This document shows, piece by piece, positions 50,752-59,458 of a DNA stretch of 64,000 nucleotides; the first letter of the stretch is position 1, and each line of letters opens with the position of its first letter. A program made the translations under genes and the position numbers. Source of the DNA: Candidatus Fermentibacteraceae bacterium. Its GTDB lineage: Bacteria > Fermentibacterota > Fermentibacteria > Fermentibacterales > JCC-6. A model generated the notes under the pieces. The model was not told the DNA's origin, made no database searches, and saw nothing but the letters and a program-made list of their open reading frames with translations. The stretch covers positions 241,294 to 305,293 of the forward strand of contig JADGDO010000003.1 of the NCBI GenBank assembly GCA_016744855.1. The letters are read 5' to 3'.

Positions 50752-52428
50752 TCAGAAAAGCCCGGTTACATTTCCCTCGTCATCAACATCCATGTTTGCA
50801 GCAGCAGGGGTTGATGGTAAACCTGGCATCCTCATAATATCGCCTGTTATGGGAACAAGAAATCCAGCACCGGCAGAAATCTCAATTTCTCGCACAGTTA
50901 CCACAAAATCCTTTGGCCTGCCCAGTAATCTTGGGTTATCAGAGAGGGATTTCTGGGTTTTAGCAATACACACAGGCAGTTTGTCATAGCCGAGTCTTTT
51001 AATCATTTTCAGGTCTTTTTTCGCCAGGGTCGTGAAATCCAAGTGCTCAGCTCCGTAAATTCTTTTTGCGATTATCTCTATCTTGTTTTCAACCGTATCA
51101 TTCCAGTCATAAAGAGGCTTGAAAGTTCCGCAACAGTCCTTAGCATTTTCAACAACAAGCCCAGCAAGCTCCTCCATGCCAGCACCTCCGCGGGCAAAGC
51201 CATCGCCTACTGCAGCAGCTACACCGAGCTCTCTACAGCGTTCCAGCACCAAATTCAGCTCTGCTTCAGAGTCGTATTCAAACTTGTTAACACAAACCAC
51301 CGCAGGCAAACCGAACTTGCCGATGTTCTCCAGATGCTTTTCCATATTCGGAAGACCTTGAGCGAGGGCAAGAACATTAGGTTTGTTCAGGTCTTTCTTC
51401 TTAACTCCTCCATGCATTTTAAGAGCTCGGCATGTGACCACAAGCACCACAAGAGAGGGGCACAGTTTTCCATACTGGCACTTGATATCAAAGAACTTCT
51501 CCGCTCCCAAATCAAACCCGAATCCAGCTTCGGTAATAGCCCAGTCGGCAAATGAAACCGCCATCTTTGTAGCAAGAATTGAATTACACCCGTGCGCTAT
51601 GTTAGCAAAGGGTCCACAGTGTACAAATGCTGGATTGCCTTCAAGTGTCTGAACAAGATTTGGCTTTATGGCATCTTTCAACAGCATTGCCATTGCGCCC
51701 GTAACACCCAATTCACCTGCGAGCACTTCTTCACGATCATAGGTAAGTCCAATAAAAATATTGTTCATTCTTGTTTTCAGATCTTCCATATCAATAGCAA
51801 GGGCAAGAATAGCCATTATTTCTGAAGCTGCTGTTATATCAAATCCCGTTTCTCGGGGTACTCCCTGAGTTCTGCCCCCAAGACCTATTATGATGTCACG
51901 CATTGACCTGTCATTCATGTCCATTACCCTGCGGAATGATACTGTACGGGGATCAATTCTTAACTTGTTACCCCAGTGAAGATGGTTATCTATTGCTGTT
52001 GCCAGGAGATTGTTAGCTGCTGTTATTGCATGCATGTCTCCTGTGAAATGAAGGTTTATGTCTTCCATGGGAATTATCTGAGAGTATCCCCCGCCGGCAG
52101 CGCCTCCCTTGATACCGAAAATAGGTCCCAGGGATGGTTCCCTTACGGCACAGCAAACATTTTCACCAAGTTTGGCCAGACCCTGGGTGAGTCCGATTGT
52201 TGCAGTGGTTTTTCCTGCTCCAGAGGCAGTCGGTGTAATTGCAGACACAAGAACCAGTTTTCCTGTTCCCCTGCCCTTTTTTTGAAGGGTATCAAGATGC
52301 ACCTTGGCCTTAGCTGATCCATACAGATCAATGTCTTCCTCACCAAGTCCAAGCTTAGCCGCAATGGAAACAATGGGTTCAGGTTTGGCTTTACTGGCTA
52401 TTTCGATATCACTTGGGAATGCATCCAT
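50752..52428 (-). CDS. fhs: Formate-tetrahydrofolate ligase
   Basis: 558 residues, the usual length. It makes 10-formyl-THF from formate, THF and ATP. 'ITPTASGAGKTTATIGLTQGL' is the ATP P-loop; 'EPSLGPIFGIKGGAAGGGYSQIIPMEDINLHFTGD' is the signature segment; 'RRVMDMNDRSMRDI' and the C-terminal 'ITGDIMRMPGLPSTPAA' are conserved. ATG 52428 has GGAGG 5 nt upstream; the frame starts at 52509 without a site. Formyl-THF would feed the formyltransferase at 13.2 kb as well as purine synthesis. Single gene here, no folD neighbour. Confidence 0.97.
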   Translation of the reverse strand: MDAFPSDIEIASKAKPEPIVSIAAKLGLGEEDIDLYGSAKAKVHLDTLQKKGRGTGKLVLVSAITPTASGAGKTTATIGLTQGLAKLGENVCCAVREPSLGPIFGIKGGAAGGGYSQIIPMEDINLHFTGDMHAITAANNLLATAIDNHLHWGNKLRIDPRTVSFRRVMDMNDRSMRDIIIGLGGRTQGVPRETGFDITAASEIMAILALAIDMEDLKTRMNNIFIGLTYDREEVLAGELGVTGAMAMLLKDAIKPNLVQTLEGNPAFVHCGPFANIAHGCNSILATKMAVSFADWAITEAGFGFDLGAEKFFDIKCQYGKLCPSLVVLVVTCRALKMHGGVKKKDLNKPNVLALAQGLPNMEKHLENIGKFGLPAVVCVNKFEYDSEAELNLVLERCRELGVAAAVGDGFARGGAGMEELAGLVVENAKDCCGTFKPLYDWNDTVENKIEIIAKRIYGAEHLDFTTLAKKDLKMIKRLGYDKLPVCIAKTQKSLSDNPRLLGRPKDFVVTVREIEISAGAGFLVPITGDIMRMPGLPSTPAAANMDVDDEGNVTGLF

Positions 52429-52565
52429 GATGTCCTCCAGATTTGAGTTACCGGTAGTTTCGTTGGAAATAGTATTGTCATAGTGATCAAACAACACAAG
52501 GGAAAACACTACGTCTTCAAAACATGTATGATAGACAAGGGTTAACTACCTGGAAGGGAGCAATA

Positions 52566-53009
52566 ATGTTGAAAATATCTTTTCTAATGCTGATAGTTGC
52601 AGCAACTATTATTGCAGATCCGATAGACCCACCAGATGTCAGTACACAAACCCTGGAGCAATATGTCAACGCATCAGAGGATCCAATCGCAGAAATGCTG
52701 CTGAGGGAATCTCTCTATCTTGATTCATTACACAGTGAATTCAATAGACTCTCTGAAGATATCGTGGTTCTCTTTAGTTACAATCCGACTCTTCAGGATC
52801 TCTTCATTGAAGATCATCGGGCTTTTCTCGCAGCAGTTCATCTTCATGCCTTGTTCCTTGAAGAAGCTCAGTGGTATGACCTCGCGAGCGATGTGCCAGT
52901 ATACGGAACAGGAATGGAAGAGGTTTATATATTGGAGTCTGTGAAGTTGATTCAGGAAAGAATCGTTGAATACAATGATCTACTCTACTCATCAATACAA
53001 GTGGATTAA
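52566..53009 (+). CDS. Small secreted protein
   Basis: 147 residues from ATG 52566 (GGAAGGGAG upstream). Signal peptide 'MLKISFLMLIVAATIIA'. The mature part is all-helical and acidic ('TLEQYVNASEDPIAEMLLRESLYLDSLHSEFNRL', 'LQDLFIEDHRAFLAAVHLHALFLEEAQWYD'). It slightly resembles LprI/DUF1311 lysozyme-inhibitor-like helices, but without their cysteines, so I do not assign it. Confidence 0.65.
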   Translation: MLKISFLMLIVAATIIADPIDPPDVSTQTLEQYVNASEDPIAEMLLRESLYLDSLHSEFNRLSEDIVVLFSYNPTLQDLFIEDHRAFLAAVHLHALFLEEAQWYDLASDVPVYGTGMEEVYILESVKLIQERIVEYNDLLYSSIQVD

Positions 53010-53161
53010 AAACCTTTTCCCACAGACAGAGCTAGATGAAAAAAAGTGTTCAGGACACACCATAAGAGCCTAGATTATGTTGACTCGTACGAAGCAGTAC
53101 CTGTATAATTCGTCGAGATGCAAACCTTTGCAATAACTCAAACAAGAACAGACGGAGCCTC

Positions 53162-54526
53162 ATGAAAACCCCTGATACTGTATCATTTTTACAAAATCAC
53201 ATACTTACAACAAAACGAGTTTTTCTCTACCTGATTCTGCTTGTTTCAATATTCTCGGGTTGTGGTTCGGACAGAAGGCCGAATGTTCTGCTTATTCTTG
53301 TGGATACAGTAAGATCCGATCATCTTGGATGTTATGGGTACGACAGAAATACAACACCCACACTGGATAGCTTGGCTCACTCCGGAACAAGATTCTCAAG
53401 AGTAATGAGCGGCAGTCCATGGACCTTACCTTCCATGACTACTACTTTCACCGGACTCCCTGAAAGGGTTCACAGAGCACGTTTGCAAAATACAACATTC
53501 TATGGTGTAGATCCGTCATTGCCATTTCTACCGGTAATGATGAACAGAGCAGGATACAGAACTGCTGCTTTCTTCAATGTTATCTATATGAGCGAGCACT
53601 TCGGGTTTCACAGAGGTTTTGAGCACTTCGATTGTCAAGGGCTGGTGGAACTCTCCAACAGCAGAATTGCAGAAACAACAGTCGACGATTTTCTAGAATG
53701 GCTTGATTCAGATGAGGATGATGCACCTTTCTTTGCTGCTGTTCATTTCTTCGATCCCCATGCCACCTACGATCCCCCTTCACCATATGATACAATGTTC
53801 GCTGATCCTTCATACTCCGGTGACTTCGGGAAGGAATGGGGTATCGGTAATGATATGCTTGAAGCCAACTCCGGGCAGATATCAATTGACGCTGACGGCA
53901 TCGCTAATCTTATTAATCTTTACGATGGAGAGCTTGCATACACAGATGCTGAGCTGGGAAGACTTTTCGCTGCTCTTCGCGCAAGAGACCTTGGAGAGGA
54001 AACCCTTATTATTGTCATTGGAGACCACGGAGAAGAATTTGGGGAGCACGGTAAATTCACTCATGGTCACTCTCTTCACGCAGAGCTACTGCAGGTTCCC
54101 ATTATACTCTCAGGCTCTGGTGTAGTAGCTGGTTCTGTGGACAGTACTCTTTCAGGAAACATTGATGTTTTTCCAACCATTCTTGCAGCAGCGGGGCTGG
54201 AATCACCTGACAATCTCACCGGAAGAGATCTGAGAATCTCTTTGAGTGACAACCAGAGAGTTCTTGCAGCAAGTGGTCTTGGAGAAAGCCGGGAAGCGTG
54301 TGTAAGAGAACTAGACAGCAAAGTGATATGGAATGTGGACAGCGACAGTTCTTACATGTACAACCAGGCTTTGGATCCAACTGAAATGTTGCCTCTACCT
54401 GCAGATTCTGCTCTTCTGGATCAGGTGTTTGCTTACTGGGCATCACCACCGGATGGCGACCCGGGACCGGTTCCATGGACCGAAGCGGTCGAGGTTGAAC
54501 TTCGGGATCTCGGTTACATTAAATAG
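53162..54526 (+). CDS. Lipoprotein of the sulfatase / alkaline-phosphatase superfamily
   Basis: 454 residues. Lipoprotein signal with 'LLVSIFSGC'. The sulfatase fold is clear: 'PNVLLILVDTVRSDHLGCYGY' (metal Asp), 'FFAAVHFFDPHATYDPP', and 'LIIVIGDHGEEFGEHGKFTHGHSL' (metal Asp-His and further His). The nucleophile position ('SGSPWTLPSMTTTFTGL') has no Cys or the CxPSR motif for formylglycine, so Thr or Ser would be the nucleophile, as in phosphotransferases or phosphodiesterases. A sulfatase activity is thus doubtful. GGAG 4 nt before the ATG. Confidence 0.88.
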   Translation: MKTPDTVSFLQNHILTTKRVFLYLILLVSIFSGCGSDRRPNVLLILVDTVRSDHLGCYGYDRNTTPTLDSLAHSGTRFSRVMSGSPWTLPSMTTTFTGLPERVHRARLQNTTFYGVDPSLPFLPVMMNRAGYRTAAFFNVIYMSEHFGFHRGFEHFDCQGLVELSNSRIAETTVDDFLEWLDSDEDDAPFFAAVHFFDPHATYDPPSPYDTMFADPSYSGDFGKEWGIGNDMLEANSGQISIDADGIANLINLYDGELAYTDAELGRLFAALRARDLGEETLIIVIGDHGEEFGEHGKFTHGHSLHAELLQVPIILSGSGVVAGSVDSTLSGNIDVFPTILAAAGLESPDNLTGRDLRISLSDNQRVLAASGLGESREACVRELDSKVIWNVDSDSSYMYNQALDPTEMLPLPADSALLDQVFAYWASPPDGDPGPVPWTEAVEVELRDLGYIK

Positions 54527-54579
54527 AGTATAGACTGGCGAAGACAGGCGTGTTCTAGAAAGCACAGGAGAAAGATAGT

Positions 54580-56148
54580 ATGCAACTGAAAAACTACTGG
54601 ATCGTTGCTTCTGTTTTTGTGTTGTTCACTGCTCTCTGGATGATTATCCCCGGCTCTCATCTTGTTATGGACGAAGGATACCGACTTCTTCAAGCCTCAT
54701 CTCTCCACGAAAAACTATCTTTTCCCGTTCTTATTGAATATCCGGGTGCCAATTCTCTAGGAAATCTAGCTGGTGACCTGCGTCCTATGCCAGCGCATTA
54801 TGGAAGTCTCACTGAGGGCAAACTTCAGTGTTTCTATAGTCCTACCCTTGCACTATTAGCTTCACCCTTTACGGGCAAAGGAATGCTTCTTGTCCCGCTA
54901 CTTTCAGGCTTTCTGCTCTGGCTCACTCTCTGGCAGACTCTTAAGAAATCCGGATTCTCTCCAATTCTTGCGGCCCTGATACCACTAGTTTGCACCCCGG
55001 TTCTATTCTATTCTATGAGATTCTGGTCCTATCCTCTATCAATTTTGCTGGCCATTTCGGCAGTAAACAAAGCCGAAAAAGGAAAACCATTCACGGCTTA
55101 TCTGTTCATTGCAATCGCAGCACTTTTCCGTATAGAATTTCTGGTAACAGTTATCCCGGTCTTTTTTAGACTTCCCGGAAGCTGGCATAAGAAGCTTCTG
55201 CCGGGGATACCGGCCATTCTCCTGCTACTCGCAGGAAACTGGCTCTTCTCCGGAGGAAATGTCCTGGGTAGCCATCTAGCTGCGAGCACTACTGAACAGA
55301 GCCTCTACACTAGCGAGGACATCTCTGTTATTCAACAGAAGTGGAAAGCAGCTCAAACAGCCCTATTCTCGATGGTTCCCGGGGAAACTGGTAATGCTCG
55401 TTTTATTCCCGGCATACTGCTTTGGATACTCTGGGGCATATCAATATGGAAGTCCAAAACCTCTTTTTCTGTGTCACTAGTTGCGCTGACCTTAAGTCTC
55501 GCGCCATGTGTTTTGTGGGCTCTGGGCAAGTATTCTTTCCTGGATGGTTTTTCAATGAAGCATCCGCTGATGGTTTTCCCGATTCTGTGGCTATTCTCTA
55601 AGGAAACACTGAAGAAGAGCATCCCGGAAATTGCTGTCTTTGTGATTCTTCTTCTTATGCTTCTTCCTATGCATACCCAGGGACCCGACTGGGGAGTTCG
55701 TCACCTATTTCTCCCAGTCTTTCTAATGATTCGAAATATGAAGGGTTTTGGAGAGTCTAAAAAACTTGTCTCAATCCTAATTTTCGCCCTGCTGATAACT
55801 TCTTCATCACTCCTTTTTCTGGGGACTAACAGAGGAAGGGTTGAAAAGCTCAGTACTCTGGCGGCGGATAGAGCTGTAATAGCAACGAACTGGGTCATTC
55901 CCGGTTGGTTTACCGATAACATGATAGAAGGCACTCCGGTCGTTTATGCAGAAACAGCAGGACTTCTCGCAGAGGCTCTATTCAGACTGCAGAATACGGA
56001 GAACGGAACCAGCCCGGTTATTGTCTGTTTGCACAGAGATGCCGGAAGAACAATTCAGATTCTTGATGAACTGGGCTTCAGCAGCACTGTAGGAGGTGAA
56101 GTTGCTTTCGGTCCATCACTAAGATGCATTCTACTGATTCCCAGATAA
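54580..56148 (+). CDS. Polytopic membrane glycosyltransferase-like protein (GT39/PMT-like)
   Basis: 522 residues, about eleven membrane helices. After the first helix the loop 'SHLVMDEGYRLLQASSLH' has the D-E-x-x-Y acidic motif of lipid-linked sugar transferases (ArnT/PMT, GT39 and GT83). A C-terminal soluble part (about 430-522) follows the last helix. It would transfer a sugar from a polyprenyl phosphate on the outer face of the membrane; this is inferred from topology and motif. It follows the sulfatase-like gene by 53 nt and precedes a barrel protein, so the three may form one envelope operon. Confidence 0.75.
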   Translation: MQLKNYWIVASVFVLFTALWMIIPGSHLVMDEGYRLLQASSLHEKLSFPVLIEYPGANSLGNLAGDLRPMPAHYGSLTEGKLQCFYSPTLALLASPFTGKGMLLVPLLSGFLLWLTLWQTLKKSGFSPILAALIPLVCTPVLFYSMRFWSYPLSILLAISAVNKAEKGKPFTAYLFIAIAALFRIEFLVTVIPVFFRLPGSWHKKLLPGIPAILLLLAGNWLFSGGNVLGSHLAASTTEQSLYTSEDISVIQQKWKAAQTALFSMVPGETGNARFIPGILLWILWGISIWKSKTSFSVSLVALTLSLAPCVLWALGKYSFLDGFSMKHPLMVFPILWLFSKETLKKSIPEIAVFVILLLMLLPMHTQGPDWGVRHLFLPVFLMIRNMKGFGESKKLVSILIFALLITSSSLLFLGTNRGRVEKLSTLAADRAVIATNWVIPGWFTDNMIEGTPVVYAETAGLLAEALFRLQNTENGTSPVIVCLHRDAGRTIQILDELGFSSTVGGEVAFGPSLRCILLIPR

Positions 56149-56173
56149 TTCTCTCTTTCCAGGAAGGAAGATC

Positions 56174-56914
56174 ATGAAGAAATTATCTAAGATGTTTCTA
56201 ATACTTTTCACTTTGTCCTTGCCTCTGTATGGATCTGACGGATGGTTTATCGACTTGGAAAGCGGGATAGCCTTCCCGGGTTACAATGACGTTCAGGTAC
56301 CAAATGATTCAACAGGTACCCGATTTTCGATAAGCGAAACTCTGGATGTCGGTTCAGAAGCAATCTACCGTATCAGACTCGGCTATGAAAATGGAAACAA
56401 TACCTTCAGTCTTTTTGCAGCTCCTCTTCAGCTTGAAGGAACCGGTACACTTCCGTCAGAGGTGTTGTTTGCAGGAAAAACATTCTCAGAAGGAGAAGAA
56501 GTCAGTGCAACATACCGTTTTGATTCCTACAGAGTTACCTGGCAATACACACTGAAGAACAACCCAAGTTTTCTTTTCAAGCTCGGATTCACAGCTAAAA
56601 TCAGAGATGCAGAAATTACAATTCACTCGGAGGAAGAAAGCGCTTCCACTAGCAATACAGGCTTTGTTCCGCTGTTAAGCTTCCAGTTGAAGTGGAGACC
56701 ATCACTGCCTTTTGCTCTGCTACTGGATGGAGATGCACTTGTTGGGCCCGTGGGTCGTGCCGAGGATGTATTCCTCGGGGCAGAGTATCAGCTGTCTGAC
56801 AAACTCCATGCCAGGGCAGGATACAGAATTGTTGAAGGTGGAGCAGATGTTGAATCAGTATACAATTTTACACTGGTGAATTTTGCTACAGCCGGAATAA
56901 CAGTGTTTTTCTAG
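56174..56914 (+). CDS. Outer-membrane beta-barrel protein
   Basis: 246 residues with AGGAAGG before the ATG. Signal peptide 'MKKLSKMFLILFTLSLPLYG'. The body alternates polar and hydrophobic residues in about eight to ten strands ('YRIRLGYENGNNTFSLFAAPLQLEG', 'YRVTWQYTLKN', 'FLFKLGFTAKIRDAEITIH', 'LHARAGYRIVEGGADVE') and ends with aromatic Phe ('GITVFF'), the usual BAM recognition end. Function unknown. Confidence 0.83.
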   Translation: MKKLSKMFLILFTLSLPLYGSDGWFIDLESGIAFPGYNDVQVPNDSTGTRFSISETLDVGSEAIYRIRLGYENGNNTFSLFAAPLQLEGTGTLPSEVLFAGKTFSEGEEVSATYRFDSYRVTWQYTLKNNPSFLFKLGFTAKIRDAEITIHSEEESASTSNTGFVPLLSFQLKWRPSLPFALLLDGDALVGPVGRAEDVFLGAEYQLSDKLHARAGYRIVEGGADVESVYNFTLVNFATAGITVFF

Positions 56915-56935
56915 AAGAATTGTCTAAAAAATTTG

Positions 56936-57174
56936 TTAACATAGAACCACTGTTTTGCAGGTGACGGCTTCAAGGCCGTCATTCGCATTTATATAGTATA
57001 CACCTGCTGCAAGGTTACTTACAGTATACACTTGATCTTCCTGCCGATTGCAAAAACCTGTGATCCTTCCACAAACATCGTAAACACTAACCTTAAGTGT
57101 TTCAAAACAGGTGAGGAAACTCTGACTTTAAATGGAACATGTACCGGGTTCTCAACAGTTACACTAATACCCAT
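56936..57174 (-). pseudogene. Decayed T9SS C-terminal sorting domain (frameshifted)
   Basis: On the minus strand the first part reads 'SVTVENPVHVPFKVRVSSPV' and, after a one-base shift at the T4 run (57104-57107), 'FETLKVSVYDVCGRITGFC' and 'YTVSNLAAGVYYINANDG' to a stop at 56936-56938. Joined, this is a complete T9SS/Por-type tail. One missing T restores the frame. No exported domain stands directly before it in frame, but the propeller protein at 57300 ends 125 nt upstream without a sorting tail, and may be its former owner. In the same stretch the plus-strand frame at 57032 is only the complement. The remaining 56915-57299 holds no other gene. Confidence 0.75.
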
Positions 57175-57299
57175 TAGAAGAAGAAATACCTGTATCGCCC
57201 CATCCGGCCAAGACAGCCATCATCCACCACCAGGCCTTACCTTTTACGAGATGCCTTTCCCCGTGTGCCCTGTCTGAAGTTGCAGGAGCAGAGCACCGA

Positions 57300-58493
57300 T
57301 CAGATTTGATCTCTTACAATAACCCTTCCAAAGAACAGATCAGAGTCGTTTTGATTCTCTTGTATCTCCTCTCCGATGATCAAGTATTCTCCAATACCCA
57401 CATTGAAGATAAATGCCGGTGTCTGATCGGATTCGTCTTCAATGGAATAGCTTAGGATATCTCCTGTATCAGGATCAATAAAAATCATGAGAGGGCAGAC
57501 ATCTTCGATTTCAAAAGGTGAGTATCCGCTACTCGCAGTCCATCCCGCGCAAAGGACCTCTCCATCTTCAGTATAATCCAGGCTGGTCAGGAAAGTGTGG
57601 TCATCGTACAGAACTTCTTGACTTCCAAGCTCAAAAAGAGACGGGTCATAAACCTGGAGAATTCCCCTGAAAGCCATCTGCCCCAGTTCATCAAACGAAC
57701 CTGCCATAAGAATGTAACCACCGGGCAGCTCGAGGAAACCTGTTGGTGTGGCGATGAACTCAGATTGCACATCAATGAAATCTTCCCACATCTCCTGCCC
57801 CTCCGCACCCAGCCTGTACACCGGTAAGCCTCCGGGAAAGCCGTCTTCCTCGTAAGTCAACATGAAACTTCCGTCGTAGAGTTCTTCCAATTTGACACAC
57901 TCAACAGTGAAACCGTTGTACCCAATCGGCAACTCGCTCTGCCACAAAATGTTTCCCTCTATATCAACCCCTGCTGTGAAAAGCATCGTTTCGTCATCAG
58001 AATCCTTACCGGTTCCGGATACCAGCAGTGAGCCGCTAACAAGTTGAATTGCAGAATTGATAACAACAGAATCGTAACTGGTAAAATCAAGTGGATAATC
58101 GGTGAATTCCTCAGATGGAATGTGGTAAATACGCATGGTAGCGGGGCTTTTCTCCAGCCTTGATCCGTGGAAAACAGCTAGGGTATTATCATCCGTAAAA
58201 ACAGGGGTTACCCATTTCTCGAGAACGTCCCTGCAGGTGAACAGAATCATTCTCCCCGTTTCCGTACCATATCTGTTCAGCGAGAGAAGACTCCATCTCC
58301 ATCCCAGACCCGAAACGTTGAGAACAACAGCACTGTAACCAGAACCGTCACGAAGAGCTGTGCACTCAACAACGGCATCGTCTCCGGGTTGCTCAATTAC
58401 CTTCAGAGACTGCCATTCAAGGATGTGGTCCGGAATATCAGCAGAAGCTGTCGTGCAAATCAAAACCAGCACTATGATAAATAAGTTCTGAAT
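57300..58493 (-). CDS. Secreted propeller-like protein, probable ATT start
   Basis: About 397 residues. The first usual start codon is GTG 58472, but that cuts a signal peptide in half. Starting at ATT 58493, six bases behind a perfect GGAGG, the N-terminus reads 'MQNLFIIVLVLICTTASA', a full signal peptide. The mature protein has propeller-like units ('GWRWSLLSLNRYGTETGRMILFT', 'AVFHGSRLEKSPATMRIYHIPSEEF', 'LFTAGVDIEGNILWQSEL', 'YILMAGSFDELGQMAFRGILQVYD'). It has no catalytic motif. It ends without a sorting domain; a decayed one follows downstream. Confidence 0.78.
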   Translation of the reverse strand: MQNLFIIVLVLICTTASADIPDHILEWQSLKVIEQPGDDAVVECTALRDGSGYSAVVLNVSGLGWRWSLLSLNRYGTETGRMILFTCRDVLEKWVTPVFTDDNTLAVFHGSRLEKSPATMRIYHIPSEEFTDYPLDFTSYDSVVINSAIQLVSGSLLVSGTGKDSDDETMLFTAGVDIEGNILWQSELPIGYNGFTVECVKLEELYDGSFMLTYEEDGFPGGLPVYRLGAEGQEMWEDFIDVQSEFIATPTGFLELPGGYILMAGSFDELGQMAFRGILQVYDPSLFELGSQEVLYDDHTFLTSLDYTEDGEVLCAGWTASSGYSPFEIEDVCPLMIFIDPDTGDILSYSIEDESDQTPAFIFNVGIGEYLIIGEEIQENQNDSDLFFGRVIVRDQI

Positions 58494-58510
58494 AACTCTC
58501 CTCCGTCCCG

Positions 58511-58630
58511 CTAGCTGAAAATTCCCGAAACTCTATTGATTTCTGCTATCTCATTTCCATGCTGTGTGTTCCAGTGACAATTTCACTGTCAGTCTGCTTG
58601 CAAACAAACTGGCCAGCAAGGTTAAATATT
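58511..58630 (-). pseudogene. Fragment of a second T9SS sorting domain
   Basis: Directly after and partly overlapping the SGNH hydrolase end, the minus strand reads 'AIFNLAGQFVCKQ...EIVTGTHSMEMR', stop, and in another frame 'EINRVSGIFS', stop. This matches the second half of a T9SS/FlgD-like tail (IyNl-GQ-V ... G-h-m-w ... SGIYf). The first half (YPNPF) is missing. It is broken by frameshift and stops. Confidence 0.55.
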
Positions 58631-59254
58631 GCCAACAGATGAGAGAAACGCATTAGCAATAATAGTGTGCCCAGTCTGATTTGGATGCACTCTATCATCC
58701 GACAAACTAGCAGCAGTTCTGAAATGCAGATGCCTGTCAAAAGCTTTCTGAACATCGACAAACAGAGCATCGAACTCAGAAGCCAGTTCGGAGACAACAC
58801 CACCGTACAGATCCATCATAGAGCGCATCGGATCGGACAGATCCGTTTCAATAAAGAACGGACTCATCAACACTAGTCTATCTACTCTGGGTCGAGCCTG
58901 AGCAAGCAGTTTTCTGTATGTCTTTTCATACATGCAAACATCTACCTGGAAAGATTCCTGACTGTCAAACTGCCTCCACACATCGTTGATGCCGATCATT
59001 ACTGAGAGCCAGTCCGGCTGAAGGTCAAGCACCTCCCTTTGCCACCTTGCTTCAAGATCAGTTACCCTGTCTCCCCCAACACCGGTGTTAAGAACCCTGA
59101 TGGTTCTTTCAGGTTTTCCGGCTGCCAACATACTGTTCAGAAGAGACACATATCCGCTACCCAATCCTAAGCCTTCTCCCACCGGCCTGTTTCGATGACA
59201 GTCGGTTATTGAATCCCCTGTAAACAGAATGGTCTGACCACTTTCAAGAAACAT
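58622..59254 (-). CDS. SGNH/GDSL-family hydrolase
   Basis: 210 residues. Block I 'QTILFTGDSITDCHRNRP' holds the Ser nucleophile (GDSI) and 'GVGGDRVTDLEAR' the Gly of block II. 'LSVMIGINDVWRQF' is block III with Asn, and 'DDRVHPNQTGHTIIANAFL' block V with the Asp-x-x-His. It is a rhamnogalacturonan-acetylesterase- or TAP-like esterase. There is no signal peptide, so it is cytosolic. Complete as a single-domain enzyme. Confidence 0.93.
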   Translation of the reverse strand: MFLESGQTILFTGDSITDCHRNRPVGEGLGLGSGYVSLLNSMLAAGKPERTIRVLNTGVGGDRVTDLEARWQREVLDLQPDWLSVMIGINDVWRQFDSQESFQVDVCMYEKTYRKLLAQARPRVDRLVLMSPFFIETDLSDPMRSMMDLYGGVVSELASEFDALFVDVQKAFDRHLHFRTAASLSDDRVHPNQTGHTIIANAFLSSVGNI

Positions 59255-59458
59255 GCTGAACCTTTCTCATTAAATACCAAAGATATGCACTTATAAAACA
59301 AAAAACAGCCATGGCTGATAATCGAATAAACCGTTCAACAGTATGGAAAATGGTTCTGACTTGCCTCCTGTTGTTGAGTTCTCGCAAGAGATGTTTTAAG
59401 TTAAGGCAGATTACCGGCGTACAACTGTGACCCGTCAAACTGCAGAAAGAGAATAACC

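Noticed and set aside
57032..57277. 81-codon plus-strand frame
   Set aside because: It is the complement of the decayed sorting domain, which matches a known family on the minus strand.
59363..59378. 16-base match (15 of 16) to positions 29-44, GCCTCCTGYTGTTGAG, as a dispersed repeat
   Set aside because: Too short, only two copies seen, no shared flanks and no palindromic structure; may be chance.
59244..59438. Minus-strand frame between the SGNH hydrolase and recQ
   Set aside because: No ribosome-binding site or conserved pattern; it overlaps the hydrolase start.
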